Origin: Marinobacter flavimaris
Lineage (GTDB): Bacteria; Pseudomonadota; Gammaproteobacteria; Pseudomonadales; Oleiphilaceae
Reading direction: 5' to 3'
DNA length: 64,000 nt
NCBI RefSeq assembly: GCF_002933295.1
Contig: NZ_PSSW01000004.1
Span: forward strand, 1 to 64,000
Shown: positions 35,523 to 45,789 of the stretch, piece after piece
Position numbering within the stretch: the first letter of the stretch is position 1
Layout of the letters: each line of letters starts with the position of its first letter
Notes under the pieces: generated by a model
What the model was told of the DNA's origin: nothing
What the model saw: the letters and a program-made list of their open reading frames with translations, nothing else
Databases searched by the model: none
Position numbers and translations under genes: made by a program

Positions 35523-36440
35523 ATGATAGCCTCTATGCAGCGTTCGCTTTTCCCGCCCCAGGCCGCAGTTTGGGGCCTCCTGCTGGCCAATGGATTCCTG
35601 ATCGCCTTGATGCTGGCGCTGGCAAAAGCCGCAACATCCCAGGGTATGCCGGCCGTCACTTATGCTTTCTGGCAAACGCTTATTGCAGGATCCGTTCTGC
35701 TGGTATTCTCCCAGAAACGCCGCTCTCTGTTGGAACGTCGCCTGAGCCGCTATTTTCTTATCAGCGGTCTGACCGGCATCGCGGTCCCGAATGTCATCGG
35801 GTTTTATCTGGTGACAAAACTGGGGGCAGGATTCACGGGCATCATGTATGCCCTGCCACCAATATTTACGTTTCTGATCGCCACTGGCATGGGGCTCGAA
35901 AAACGCAGCTGGATCAAACTGGCCGGGCTATCGATTGCGGTCATTGCCTGCGCCTGGATCGTGCTGCAACGTCATTCTGAGATCAGCAGCCCGAACCTTC
36001 TCTGGTTCGCCATGGGCCTGATCATCCCAGCCATGCTGTCTATCGGTAACGTCTACCGTTCAGTGGCATGGCCTGATGCAGTAAAGCCCATGGTCCTCGC
36101 AGCAGGCACATTGCTGGCTTCAGCTATGACACTTGGTCTGTTTGCAGGTCTGGCTGGGACGCCCATTTTTCCCGTAGGCACAGGATCTTACCTTCTTGGT
36201 ATTGTCATTCTGCAGGGCCTTTTAACTGCGCTGACCTACCTCTGCGCCTTTGAACTACAGCGTCGCTCCAATCCGGTTTTCTACAGTCAGCTCGGCGCAG
36301 TCGCCGCCATGTTCGGGTTACTGATTGGCGTAATCTGGTTCAACGAGCGCTACTCAGTTGGCATCTGGCTTGGCGCCCTCGTGGTTATCCTGGGGCTCCG
36401 GATAAGCAACAGAACGAAACCAACGAGCCCTGAAACCTGA
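35523..36440 (+). CDS. EamA/DMT family transporter
   Basis: About 305 residues from the ATG at 35523 (the open frame begins at 35445; 35535 is another possible start). It has ten transmembrane helices and the EamA features GLTGIAVPNVIGFYLVTKLGAGFTGIMYALPPIFTF and, in the second half, RRSNPVFYSQLGAVAAMFGLLIGVIWFNERY. It is divergent from the LysR gene that may control it. Likely an exporter of amino acids or other small metabolites. Confidence 0.85.
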   Translation: MIASMQRSLFPPQAAVWGLLLANGFLIALMLALAKAATSQGMPAVTYAFWQTLIAGSVLLVFSQKRRSLLERRLSRYFLISGLTGIAVPNVIGFYLVTKLGAGFTGIMYALPPIFTFLIATGMGLEKRSWIKLAGLSIAVIACAWIVLQRHSEISSPNLLWFAMGLIIPAMLSIGNVYRSVAWPDAVKPMVLAAGTLLASAMTLGLFAGLAGTPIFPVGTGSYLLGIVILQGLLTALTYLCAFELQRRSNPVFYSQLGAVAAMFGLLIGVIWFNERYSVGIWLGALVVILGLRISNRTKPTSPET

Positions 36441-36561
36441 GTCATCAAGCGCATTCATAACCAACCCTCAAACAAATTCATTTGCCTGATCCGGATGCCG
36501 TTTCTAGGATGGTGGCTTCTGTCGCCCAAAATAAAAATCACACCCCGGGGAACAAGGCACC

Positions 36562-39500
36562 ATGACTTTTCGCTCCGTACTGATTGCCAATCGCGGCGAA
36601 ATCGCGATCCGCATTGCCCGAGCCTGCAGCGAACTGGGATTGCGGTCTGTGGCCGTATTCTCTGAAGACGACGACGCCAGCCTGCATACCCGTATGGCCG
36701 ATGAGGCGGTGGCTTTAACGGGCCATGGCGTAAAGGCTTACCTGGATGGAGCGCAACTGATAGACGTCGCAAAGGCCCATGGCTGCGAGGCGGTCCATCC
36801 TGGCTACGGATTCCTGGCGGAAAACGCCGGTTTTGCCCGCGCATGCGAACAGGCCGGGCTGATCTTTATTGGCCCTTCGCTCGACGTGTTGGAGGGGTTT
36901 GGTGACAAGTCGGCTGCCAGGGCCCTGGCAGAGCGCTGCGAGGTTCCCCTGATAAAGGGAATCAACAGATCGGTGAGCCTCACCGAGGCCCGCGCCTTCC
37001 TGGACGAGCACGGGCCTCTTATGATCAAAGCGATTGCCGGTGGCGGCGGCCGCGGCATGCGGGCGGTTCACGCCGAAACAGAACTTGAGCAGGCCTTCCA
37101 GCGCTGCCAGTCCGAGGCTCAGGCAGCGTTCGGCAACGGCTCACTTTACGTTGAGCAGTTGATCGCTCGGGCAAGGCACATCGAAATCCAGATAGTCGGC
37201 GACGGTACCGGAGCCGTCAGTCACCTCTGGGAACGCGACTGCAGCCTGCAACGGCGAAATCAGAAGCTGATCGAGATTGCACCGAGTCCTTTACTGGACG
37301 CCTCGATCCGGGATGCCATGATCGACAGCGCCCTGAAACTGGCCGGCGCCGTTAACTACCGTGGTCTCGGCACCTTTGAGTTTCTGGTGGACGAGGACCA
37401 CCCCGGCCGTTTCTATTTCATGGAAGCCAATCCCCGCATCCAGGTAGAGCACACCATCACCGAGGAGATTACCGGCGTTGATCTCGTTCAAACCCAGCTG
37501 CAATTGTTTGGCGGCCAAAGCCTCACTGATCTGGCTCTTGATTCGGCACCCACCGTGCGGGGCTTCGCGATTCAGGCGCGAATCAACTGCGAAACGCTCC
37601 ACGCCGATGGTCATGCCACCGCCTCCACCGGCACACTGAGCACCTACGAGCCACCGTCTGGCCCGGGTTTACGGGTCGATGGCTACGGTTACACCGGTTA
37701 CACCATCAGCCCTTCGTTTGACTCCCTGCTCGCCAAGCTGGTTGCCCATGGCGGCGATTACCCTTCAACACTTCGGCGGCTGTATCGCGCCCTGTGCGAA
37801 TTCCGGCTAACCGGTGTCAGCAGCAATATTGGTCTGCTGCAGAATCTGGTCCGCCATTCCGGCGTGGAAACCTGGGCTGTTACCACCCGCTTTGTCGAAG
37901 ACAACCTGAAACACCTGATCCCGGAAGCGACCAAAACCGCTCACCCGCACCTGCACTTTGGCAACGCATCTGCCTCGGCGGTCGACGAAAGCCCGGGCGC
38001 CATCGCCGCACCGGCGGGCACCATCGGCATTGAGGCGCCCAGTTCAGGCACGGTTGTCAGTATCGATGTGACACCAGGAGATTCCGTCGCCATCGGCGAC
38101 CCGGTGGCGGTGCTTGAAGCCATGAAAATGGAGTTTGTGGTCAAGGCAACCAACTCCGGCATCATCCACGCTATTGCCGCAGAACCAGGGACAACGGTGA
38201 ACGACGGGCAGGCACTGGTCTATCTGGAACCAGCCAATGTCGAGGCCGGCGGCATTCAGAATGAAGAGACGGTTGATCTGGAATACATCCGGGCCGATCT
38301 CGCCGAGGTTCTGGAGCGTCATGACCTGCTGACTGACCAGCGCCGACCGGAGGCGGTCGCAAAGCGGCGTAAAACTGCTCAGCGAACCGCTCGTGAGAAC
38401 GTTGAAGACCTGCTCGACCCCGACAGCTTCAATGAATACGGAGCTCTTGCACTGGCGGCACAGCGACGCCGACGTTCGGCGGACAAGCTGGCTGAAATGA
38501 GCCCGGCGGATGGCCTGATTACCGCCATTGGCACCGTGAACGCGCCGGCATTTGGCCCCGAAGCCGGGCGTTGCGCCACCATGGCCTACGATTACACGGT
38601 GTTCGCAGGCACACAGGGGCTGGCAAATCACCGCAAGGCAGACCGAATTCTCGCTCTGGCCGAGCAATGGCGAATCCCCCTGGTTCTATTCGCGGAAGGC
38701 GGTGGGGGTCGCCCATCCGACACCGACGCCAACGGCGTTTCGTTTCTGGACTGTCATACCTTTGTCAGCATGGCACGGCTCTCCGGCGTCGTGCCCACGC
38801 TCGGTATTGTGTCCGGCCGTTGCTATGCGGGCAACGCTGCACTGCTTGGCTGCTGCGACACCATCATTGCCACCAGAGACGCCAATCTGGGGATGGCGGG
38901 ACCCGCCATGATCGAAGGCGGCGGGCTTGGGCGGTTCAGCCCGGAACAAGTGGGGCCGGTGTCCGTCATGGGGCCCAACGGTGTGATTGATGTCCTGGTC
39001 GAGGACGAAACTGAAGCGGTCAGTGTGGCGAAGAAATATCTGTCTTACTTTCAGGGCACGTTGGAAGGCTGGCAGTGCGACGATCAACGACGGCTACGCC
39101 ACCTGATTCCGGAAAACCGCATGCGGGTCTACGATATCCGTCAGGTTATCGAAACCCTGGCCGATCAGGACAGTGTCCTGGAACTCCGCAGCCAATTTGC
39201 GCCAGGCCTGATCACGGCTCTGGTCCGTATTGAAGGTCGTCCCATGGGCCTGATCGCCAACAACCCGGCCCACCTGGGCGGAGCGGTCGATGCCAGCGCA
39301 GGTGACAAGGCTGCCCGCTTCATGCAGCTCTGTAATGCCCACAGCCTTCCGATCCTGTCACTGTGTGACACACCGGGCTTCATGGTGGGGCCTGACGCCG
39401 AAAAACAGGCCACCATTCGCCACATCTCGCGTATGTTCGTGGCGGCAGCCAAGCTCAGTGTGCCTTTCTTCACCGTGATTCTGCGTAAGGCGTACGGTCT

Positions 39501-39837
39501 TGGCGCCCAGGCCATGGCAGCGGGCAGCATGCTCACCCCCTTCTTCACGGCCGCCTGGCCCAGCGGTGAGTTCGGGCCCATGGGCTGGGAAGGCGCCGTG
39601 CGCCTGGGCTTTGCCAAAGAACTGGCCGCCCAGCCTGATGAGGAATCAAGGCAGAAGATGTTCGATACTCTGGTCGCCAAAGCCTATGAGCAAGGCAAGG
39701 CGCTCAACGTGGCCAGTTATCTGGAGATTGATGCGGTGATCGACCCGCAGGAAACGCGGGCGTGGTTGATACGCGGGCTCAGTTCCACTTCCGGCATTCA
39801 GTCTGGGGAAGGCGGGAAATTCGTCGATACCTGGTGA
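36562..39837 (+). CDS. Single-chain acyl-CoA carboxylase (biotin carboxylase, carrier and carboxyltransferase fused)
   Basis: 1091 residues. Residues 1-450 are a biotin carboxylase (NRGEIAIRIARAC, ATP-grasp GGGGRGMRAVH, FMEANPRIQVEHTITEE). A biotinyl domain follows with EAMKM, Lys522 as the biotin site. Residues about 580-1091 are a carboxyltransferase with both halves (TVFAGTQGLANHRKADRI, GRCYAGNAALLGCCD; then CDTPGFMVGPDAEK, YGLGAQAMAAGS). Most carboxylases split these into two or three subunits; this order matches the single-chain long-chain acyl-CoA carboxylases. Substrate is not predictable in detail. Standing alone between a DMT gene and an outer-membrane protein gene, it gives no pathway clue. 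Confidence 0.9.
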   Translation: MTFRSVLIANRGEIAIRIARACSELGLRSVAVFSEDDDASLHTRMADEAVALTGHGVKAYLDGAQLIDVAKAHGCEAVHPGYGFLAENAGFARACEQAGLIFIGPSLDVLEGFGDKSAARALAERCEVPLIKGINRSVSLTEARAFLDEHGPLMIKAIAGGGGRGMRAVHAETELEQAFQRCQSEAQAAFGNGSLYVEQLIARARHIEIQIVGDGTGAVSHLWERDCSLQRRNQKLIEIAPSPLLDASIRDAMIDSALKLAGAVNYRGLGTFEFLVDEDHPGRFYFMEANPRIQVEHTITEEITGVDLVQTQLQLFGGQSLTDLALDSAPTVRGFAIQARINCETLHADGHATASTGTLSTYEPPSGPGLRVDGYGYTGYTISPSFDSLLAKLVAHGGDYPSTLRRLYRALCEFRLTGVSSNIGLLQNLVRHSGVETWAVTTRFVEDNLKHLIPEATKTAHPHLHFGNASASAVDESPGAIAAPAGTIGIEAPSSGTVVSIDVTPGDSVAIGDPVAVLEAMKMEFVVKATNSGIIHAIAAEPGTTVNDGQALVYLEPANVEAGGIQNEETVDLEYIRADLAEVLERHDLLTDQRRPEAVAKRRKTAQRTARENVEDLLDPDSFNEYGALALAAQRRRRSADKLAEMSPADGLITAIGTVNAPAFGPEAGRCATMAYDYTVFAGTQGLANHRKADRILALAEQWRIPLVLFAEGGGGRPSDTDANGVSFLDCHTFVSMARLSGVVPTLGIVSGRCYAGNAALLGCCDTIIATRDANLGMAGPAMIEGGGLGRFSPEQVGPVSVMGPNGVIDVLVEDETEAVSVAKKYLSYFQGTLEGWQCDDQRRLRHLIPENRMRVYDIRQVIETLADQDSVLELRSQFAPGLITALVRIEGRPMGLIANNPAHLGGAVDASAGDKAARFMQLCNAHSLPILSLCDTPGFMVGPDAEKQATIRHISRMFVAAAKLSVPFFTVILRKAYGLGAQAMAAGSMLTPFFTAAWPSGEFGPMGWEGAVRLGFAKELAAQPDEESRQKMFDTLVAKAYEQGKALNVASYLEIDAVIDPQETRAWLIRGLSSTSGIQSGEGGKFVDTW

Positions 39838-39846
39838 GCGGGGGCT

Positions 39847-41547
39847 CTAGAATTGGCTTCTGCCCCGCAACAGAACCTGAAAATCATCAATACTGTCGTC
39901 GCCATCCAGGGGAAAGGCGAAGTCGAGGTGCAGCATACGCTGCACCTCAATGCGGCTGGACGCCAGCCGCATGCCGAAGCCAACATCCTTCAGAACACCT
40001 TCGTCCGGCCCACTGTTCCGTTCGTCAGTGAACCAGGCCCGGCCGACGTCGGTGAAGATTACACCACCAACCCGAAACAGCTTGAACGGATGCCAGTCCG
40101 GAAAATAGCGCCGCTCCAGGGTCCATAGCAGCCTGCGGTTACCCTGCTGGTATTCGCTGGGATAGCCACGCAGGCCGTTCTCCCCGCCAATCAGCAGTTG
40201 CTGATCGGCTGTCAGATTGTGCGCTGCGGTGAACGCGAGATTGGTGTACCAGCTGTTCCAGCGCTCCGAGCCGCCATGGAAGTACTGAACGCTCACTGTG
40301 CCCAGCAGGTTTTCCACCCGATCCTCGTCGAGACGGTAGGTGCCGCTCTGGCTGAGGGAATAGCTGGCGTAGTTGGTCTCCGAGGCATGCAGCGCATCCT
40401 GGAAATCCATATTCAGAACCACCCGGTCTTCCGTGGCACCCAACCCGCTGCCCGAGTAGCCCAGCTCGGTCCGCCAAACGAAACCGTCCCGCACATCTTC
40501 CACCCGCTGGAGCCGGGTCAGGTTGGTCATTTCACGGAAACGGTTCTGGCGGTAATCAAAGCCAATCCAGGGGTAACTCAGGGTCCTGTCGTCTGGAAAG
40601 ATGTCGAGATCGGGTTCGTTGGGCAAACGGTCGAACATGAGTGCATTGTAGCGGTAGCCGGCGAGCAACCTCAGTTGCCGATCGTTCCTCTCGGCCAGGC
40701 GCCAGCCTCCATCGATACTGAAGAACTCCTGGCTGCGCCGATAATCGGCAATAGCCTCCGCGCCGACATAGCGGGATTCTTCCCTTACGTCATCGATGCC
40801 GCTCAACCCAAAACGCCAGTTGGTGGTCTCGCTGAAGAAAGGCCTCTCAAGGTAGGCGCCTCGGCCCCGGCCGTCGCTTCTCTCATCGAACGAGAACCCC
40901 GCCTGCCAATGCGAACCCAGTACGTTCGGGTCATCAAAATACAGACTGGTTTCGGTGCGGTCCGGGTCCTTCGCATAGCCGATGCCGAGGCTCTTGCCTG
41001 ACCCGGCAAAATTGGGATCAGACAACCCGAAGTTGGTGGTATTTTCGCCCCCGGATCGGGATACCCCAACGCTCGGGAACAATGTCCAGGTATCCCTGGT
41101 AAGCACGCTTACCTCAACCTCGTTGCCACAAACCCGGGTTACGCCTACCCAGGCAGCGGTCAAATACTCACGCTGGCGCAGCACCCGCTCGGATTCGGAG
41201 ATAAGCTCGGGCTTGAAGACATCTCCTTCTTCAAACACCAACTGGGCACGCAGGGCGGACTCCCAGGTAGGCGTGTTGAGCGCGTTAAGAGTTCGATAGA
41301 GCGCGTTGTCCTGCTCAGGATCGGTGGTATCAAAGATGGGACGGCGAAGAACGCGGATGCTGGCGATGCGTGCATCCTCGGGAATCACCAGATCGCTCTG
41401 GCGGGCGAGCTGATCTCTCGGCTTGTCCAGATCAATGGCTTCCGGCTGGATACTGCTGGCAATACAATCGCCCTGGCCCGATTCGGCGGCCAGGCAGGAT
41501 CCGGCAAAAACCATTCCCGAGACAACAAGCGTTTTCCTGGAAACCAT
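39847..41547 (-). CDS. BamA/TamA-like outer-membrane protein (surface antigen D15 family)
   Basis: 566 residues with a signal peptide (about 1-20). A short POTRA-like N-terminal part (RIASIRVLRRPIFDTTDP) leads to a long beta-barrel region. The Omp85 loop-6 type motif LRGYPSEYQQGNRRL and the C-terminal strand ending in RGRSQF are visible. It is shorter than BamA and carries probably one or two POTRA domains, so it may belong to the TamA/patatin-associated or stand-alone Omp85 group. Partner unknown. Confidence 0.8.
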   Translation of the reverse strand: MVSRKTLVVSGMVFAGSCLAAESGQGDCIASSIQPEAIDLDKPRDQLARQSDLVIPEDARIASIRVLRRPIFDTTDPEQDNALYRTLNALNTPTWESALRAQLVFEEGDVFKPELISESERVLRQREYLTAAWVGVTRVCGNEVEVSVLTRDTWTLFPSVGVSRSGGENTTNFGLSDPNFAGSGKSLGIGYAKDPDRTETSLYFDDPNVLGSHWQAGFSFDERSDGRGRGAYLERPFFSETTNWRFGLSGIDDVREESRYVGAEAIADYRRSQEFFSIDGGWRLAERNDRQLRLLAGYRYNALMFDRLPNEPDLDIFPDDRTLSYPWIGFDYRQNRFREMTNLTRLQRVEDVRDGFVWRTELGYSGSGLGATEDRVVLNMDFQDALHASETNYASYSLSQSGTYRLDEDRVENLLGTVSVQYFHGGSERWNSWYTNLAFTAAHNLTADQQLLIGGENGLRGYPSEYQQGNRRLLWTLERRYFPDWHPFKLFRVGGVIFTDVGRAWFTDERNSGPDEGVLKDVGFGMRLASSRIEVQRMLHLDFAFPLDGDDSIDDFQVLLRGRSQF

Positions 41548-41599
41548 ACTGACCTCTCGAGGCGCCCAGACAATAATTTAGCCCAGCGATGCCTCCATG

Positions 41600-43483
41600 T
41601 CAGCGTTCAGGCGGTCTCCAGACAGGGACATCCTCCTGCTTCGGCTCATCCCAATCACTCTGCATGGCACTGCTGAGTGCTTCTTCCAGCTTCATGAATA
41701 ACTCACCGTAGCGGGGGCTGAACCGGATGCCCTCCTCGATTTCCTTCCAGGCGTCGAACAGCTCATCCTCGTGGGCTTTTTCATTGTCGAGGAAGGCCCA
41801 GGTCATCTGACGGGCACGCATCGGGTGCACACCCATGGCGGTCAGGGCATGACCACCGAGTTCAAGTGCCGAATGATAGGTTTCACTCACGACATCATCG
41901 GCACCTGCTTCCCTCAACCGGTAGCCGTGCCCCCGGTCGAAAGCCCGTGCCAACACCCAGACACCGGGGAAAAACTGCTTTACGTGCTCCACCATCTGGA
42001 CCGAACGGTCCCGATCGTCGATAGCCACCACAAGCAAGCGGGCCTGTTCGATGCCGGCGGTCTCCAGCAAATCCGGCCGGCTGGCGTCACCGAAGAAACT
42101 CTTGATATTGATTTGCCGGAGGTTCTCGATCTGTTCAATCTCATGGTCCAGCGCAACAATCGGGACATTGTTGGCCCGCAACAACCGGCAGACTATCTGG
42201 CCGAAACGACCAACTCCGGCGACGATAACCGGCGCCTGCTCGTCGATGGTATCCGCCTCCCGCTCATCGTTCTGGGATCGCCGGTAGCGCGGCAACACCA
42301 GCCGGTCATAGACAATAAACAGCAACGGTGTCAGGAACATGGACAGCGCGACTACCAGGGACAGAATCTGGGAGGTTTCCACAGGAATCACGTTGTTCTG
42401 GACGCTGTAGGTCAGAAGCACAAAGCCAAATTCACCAGCCTGAGCCAGAGATAGCGTGAACAGCCAGCCATTACTGCCATGAACCCTGAACAGCAACGCC
42501 AGGCCCAGCAGAATCGCGGCCTTGACGACAATCACGGACACCGCAAGGGACACCACCGTGCCCCATTGCTCAGCCAGAACGTCAAAATTGATGCCCGCGC
42601 CCACGGTAATAAAGAACAGGCCCAGAAGCAGTCCCTTGAACGGCTCAATATTCGCTTCCAGCTCATGCCGGAATTCACTGTTAGCCAACACCACACCGGC
42701 CAGGAAGGCCCCAAGCGCCGGAGACAGATTCACCAGGCTCATCAGGGCCGCAATTCCGATCACCAGCATCAACGCGGTGGCAGTAAAGACTTCACGCAAA
42801 CCGGACTGCACCACATACCGAAACAGGGGCCTGCTCAGGTAATGGCCACCCACAACCACGGCGGCGATGGCCGCCACCACAACCAGCCCATGGGCCCAGC
42901 CTGGCAGGCTGTCTACCAGGCTCAAGCGGCTTCCATGGTCTTCAGCAGCCCCACCGGCCGCCATCAGTTCCGGCAACGCCAGCAGCGGAATCAGTGCGAG
43001 CATGGGAATGACCGCAATATCCTGGAACAGCAATACCGAGAAGGCACTGCGACCGCCTTCAGTTTTAACCAATCCCTTTTCGTTGAGTGTCTGCAGGACA
43101 ATCGCCGTGGACGACAGGGCGAAAATCAGGCCGACCGCAAGCGCTGTCTGCCACTGAAGCCCGAGCCAGGCAGCCACTGCCATACCGGCGGCCGCGGTCA
43201 ACACCACCTGCAGTCCGCCAAGACCGACCAGACGGACCCGCATGGCCCACAGCGCCTTGGGGTCGAGCTCCATGCCTACCAGAAACAGCATCATAACGAC
43301 GCCAAACTCGGCAAAATGCTGGATGGTGTTGGCTTCCTGCCCTACCAGCCCGGTGACAGGACCAATCACCACACCCGCCACCAGGTAGCCGAGGACCGAG
43401 CCGAGCCCCAGTCGTTTTGCCAGGGGCACGGCAATTACCGCTGCGACCAGGTAGATAAACGCCTGGACGAAATATACTGTCAT
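41600..43483 (-). CDS. Kef-type cation:proton antiporter (CPA2 family) with TrkA-N domain
   Basis: 627 residues: about twelve transmembrane helices of the Na/H exchanger fold (GSVLGYLVAGVVIGPVTGLV, FALSSTAIVLQTLNEKGL, LSPALGAFLAGVVLANSEFRHE) and a cytoplasmic NAD-binding TrkA-N (RCK) domain (VIVAGVGRFGQIVCRLLRANNVPIVALD). It resembles KefB/KefC glutathione-gated potassium efflux, but no KefF/G ancillary gene is adjacent. The LysR gene lies divergent from no close partner here. Confidence 0.92.
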   Translation of the reverse strand: MTVYFVQAFIYLVAAVIAVPLAKRLGLGSVLGYLVAGVVIGPVTGLVGQEANTIQHFAEFGVVMMLFLVGMELDPKALWAMRVRLVGLGGLQVVLTAAAGMAVAAWLGLQWQTALAVGLIFALSSTAIVLQTLNEKGLVKTEGGRSAFSVLLFQDIAVIPMLALIPLLALPELMAAGGAAEDHGSRLSLVDSLPGWAHGLVVVAAIAAVVVGGHYLSRPLFRYVVQSGLREVFTATALMLVIGIAALMSLVNLSPALGAFLAGVVLANSEFRHELEANIEPFKGLLLGLFFITVGAGINFDVLAEQWGTVVSLAVSVIVVKAAILLGLALLFRVHGSNGWLFTLSLAQAGEFGFVLLTYSVQNNVIPVETSQILSLVVALSMFLTPLLFIVYDRLVLPRYRRSQNDEREADTIDEQAPVIVAGVGRFGQIVCRLLRANNVPIVALDHEIEQIENLRQINIKSFFGDASRPDLLETAGIEQARLLVVAIDDRDRSVQMVEHVKQFFPGVWVLARAFDRGHGYRLREAGADDVVSETYHSALELGGHALTAMGVHPMRARQMTWAFLDNEKAHEDELFDAWKEIEEGIRFSPRYGELFMKLEEALSSAMQSDWDEPKQEDVPVWRPPER

Positions 43484-43549
43484 CTATGGTTTCCTTGATT
43501 GAAAATCGGGGGCCAGGGGTGCGCAACGGTCCATTCGTGGCGCCTTCGT

Positions 43550-44410
43550 TTAGCGTAGACCCTGGAACGCTTCTTTCACATGAGACGCGAGCGCATCATT
43601 CAGGGGGTTTGAACCCCGCCGTACCAAAGCCAGCTGATAGAATCCGATTTGCGGGAGGGTATCACCGACTACCTCTTTCAGAGGCGGGCGGATCAGGCTT
43701 TGCGGAAACGGGGCCACGGCCAAGTCCGCCAGCATTGCCGCCTCCTGGCCGGAACAATGCTCACAGGTGTAGGCAATCCTGTAAGGTATACCCGCTTTGT
43801 CCAGTGTCCGAAGGGTCATACGCCGCCAGGCACATCCCTCATGGGCCATGGCAATCGGGAGCGGGGAACGCTGATAGGCCGATGAGCCCTCTCGCCCGGC
43901 CCAGACCAGCGGTTCCTCGTGCACCACCTCACCGCGGGGAATACGCCCCTCATCGGCCACAGTTACCAGGGTCATATCCAGTTCCCCGGCGTCCAGGCGA
44001 GCGAGATTCTGTTTGCTCGAACCAACCACGACATCCACCAGCACGGCGGGATAGGATCTGGCAAATTCTGCCAGAACTTCCGGCAGAATCCGGGTACCCA
44101 CATCGTCAGACGTGCCAATACCCACTTTCCCCTCAAGGGTTGGCGAAACGAAATACTGCACGGCCTCTTCATTCAGGCGCAGCAATCGGCGCCCATAATC
44201 AAGAAGAACCTCCCCTTCTGCGGTCAACGTGACACGCCTGGGTTCGCGAACAAACAGGGTTTTCCCGAGGTTCCGCTCAAGCTGTTTGATCTGCATGCTC
44301 AGGGCGGAAGGTGTTCGGTGAACGGCTTTGGCGGCACTGGTAAACGTGCCATGTTCCGCAATGGCAACGAAACTCCGGAGCACATCGTTATCAAGCAGAG
44401 GCATGTTCAT
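43550..44410 (-). CDS. LysR-family transcriptional regulator
   Basis: 286 residues. The DNA-binding head is FVAIAEHGTFTSAAKAVHRTPSALSMQIKQLERNLGKTLFVREPRRVTLT, with the co-inducer domain following (KVGIGTSDDVGTRILPEVL; VAPFPQSLIRPPL). It converges on nothing obvious; the antiporter gene lies downstream on the same strand with 66 bp between. Target unknown. Confidence 0.9.
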   Translation of the reverse strand: MNMPLLDNDVLRSFVAIAEHGTFTSAAKAVHRTPSALSMQIKQLERNLGKTLFVREPRRVTLTAEGEVLLDYGRRLLRLNEEAVQYFVSPTLEGKVGIGTSDDVGTRILPEVLAEFARSYPAVLVDVVVGSSKQNLARLDAGELDMTLVTVADEGRIPRGEVVHEEPLVWAGREGSSAYQRSPLPIAMAHEGCAWRRMTLRTLDKAGIPYRIAYTCEHCSGQEAAMLADLAVAPFPQSLIRPPLKEVVGDTLPQIGFYQLALVRRGSNPLNDALASHVKEAFQGLR

Positions 44411-44601
44411 GGGCGGACCCTACGGATAGATTTATGGCCGGCAACTGCCTTAAGCATAACTGAACAAGATCTTAAATTCTTTTCGTTTGATTGAAGGCAG
44501 AGAGAATACCAGAATAGCGGCTGTAGGCACCCGTAGGCGAGTTACAAGACGTCTCCAAACGAGCTGCTGCAAGTCATTCACCAACAGTCGGGGCCGTAGA
44601 C

Positions 44602-44877
44602 ATGTTGAAGAGCACAGAGCATCAGGCACACTCCGCAATGCAGCCGATCACCTCCTGGATTGAGGGATATTCCAGACGCCAGCAATTCCGCCGTATGGCA
44701 GAGTCATTGCTGAAAGAAAAAGACGATACGCTTTCAGATCTTGGCTACGACCGCCATGATCTGGAAGGCGCCTTGCACCTTCCCATCCGGAACGATGCAA
44801 TGCAATACATCGAGGCACGTCGTTCCAGACGTGCTGTGGAAGCGCGCAGAGCCAAAGCTCCTCGGCTCGCCGGCTAA
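44602..44877 (+). CDS. DUF1127-like small arginine-rich protein
   Basis: 91 residues, with a basic helix region WIEGYSRRQQFRRMAESLLKEKDDTLSDLGYDRHDL characteristic of DUF1127 (the pattern around DLGL/GYxRxDL). Such proteins bind RNA or affect phosphate and stress responses in other proteobacteria. A later start at 44638 would give the more usual shorter form. It overlaps the end of the convergent homocysteine methyltransferase gene by 4 bp. Confidence 0.7.
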   Translation: MLKSTEHQAHSAMQPITSWIEGYSRRQQFRRMAESLLKEKDDTLSDLGYDRHDLEGALHLPIRNDAMQYIEARRSRRAVEARRAKAPRLAG

Positions 44878-45779
44878 CCGCGCGGCAATTCCGAGAACCG
44901 TATCAGGTTATACTCGCCTGTCAGCACATCGGCCAGGTGGCTGATGTGCTCAGGCGTGATTTCACAGCAGCCGCCAACAACACCTGCGCCGTCATCCAAC
45001 CACTGTTTCACCTGAAGCCCATACACCCCGGGTGACACGTCCTGCCTGGCTTCCAGTTCATCCACGAGCGCTCCGCCGGCCATTGGTTCAACTGTTTTGA
45101 ACGCGTTTGCGTAGCCACCCGTGCAGGGGTAAAGGCCGGCCAATTCAGGCATTGCCTGCGAAATCACTTCCGGATCGCAGCAATTGAGCATAATCGCCGT
45201 TGGCCCTGACGCCCTCACCGCTTCAACAGCCTCGGCGAGGGTCTCCCCTGACCGGAGCTTGCCATCGGCTTCCAGTCTGAATGCCACTCCGAAGGGTTTG
45301 CCTGATTCACTGGCGGCAGCACAGGCGGCTTTCGCCTCCAGCGAGTTGGTCATGGTTTCGATGAGGAAGACGTCCGCCCCACTCTGCAATTTAACAAGGA
45401 TGTCGAATTCCGATTTCAGATCCTCGAACGTCCGGTCAGGCTGGCTCCGATAGCTTCCGACCAGGGGCGGCAGGCAGCCGGCGATATCAACGTCGGCACC
45501 CGTTAACGCGATGGCGCGCTCCAACACCTCAAACGCCCGTTGATGGATTGCACCAATCTCGTCACCAAGGCCTTCTCTGGCCAGTCGCGTGGGCGTTGCA
45601 GCATAGGTGTTCAGTGTCAGGGTACGGGCGCCCGCCCTGATAAAGTCAGCATGGACATCGGTAACCACGTCCGGCTGCTCCCGCATTACCGCCACTGACC
45701 AGAGCAGTGACGTAACATTCATGGCCCTGCGGTAGATTTCCTGGCCCAGGCCGCCATCGAGAAGTGCAACAGATTTCAT
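44874..45779 (-). CDS. Homocysteine S-methyltransferase family protein
   Basis: 301 residues with the TIM-barrel methyltransferase fold of BHMT/MmuM. LLDGGLGQEIYRR at the start and zinc cysteines in LNCCDPEVI (Cys200/201) and VVGGCCEITPEHI (Cys271, Cys272) are present. The methyl donor may be betaine, S-methylmethionine or a thetin; betaine or DMSP compounds would fit the BCCT and dimethylglycine genes in this window, but that is only inference. Ten bp separate it from the alkylsulfatase stop on the same strand, suggesting one transcript. Confidence 0.85.
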   Translation of the reverse strand: MKSVALLDGGLGQEIYRRAMNVTSLLWSVAVMREQPDVVTDVHADFIRAGARTLTLNTYAATPTRLAREGLGDEIGAIHQRAFEVLERAIALTGADVDIAGCLPPLVGSYRSQPDRTFEDLKSEFDILVKLQSGADVFLIETMTNSLEAKAACAAASESGKPFGVAFRLEADGKLRSGETLAEAVEAVRASGPTAIMLNCCDPEVISQAMPELAGLYPCTGGYANAFKTVEPMAGGALVDELEARQDVSPGVYGLQVKQWLDDGAGVVGGCCEITPEHISHLADVLTGEYNLIRFSELPRG

Positions 45780-45789
45780 AAAGTACTCA

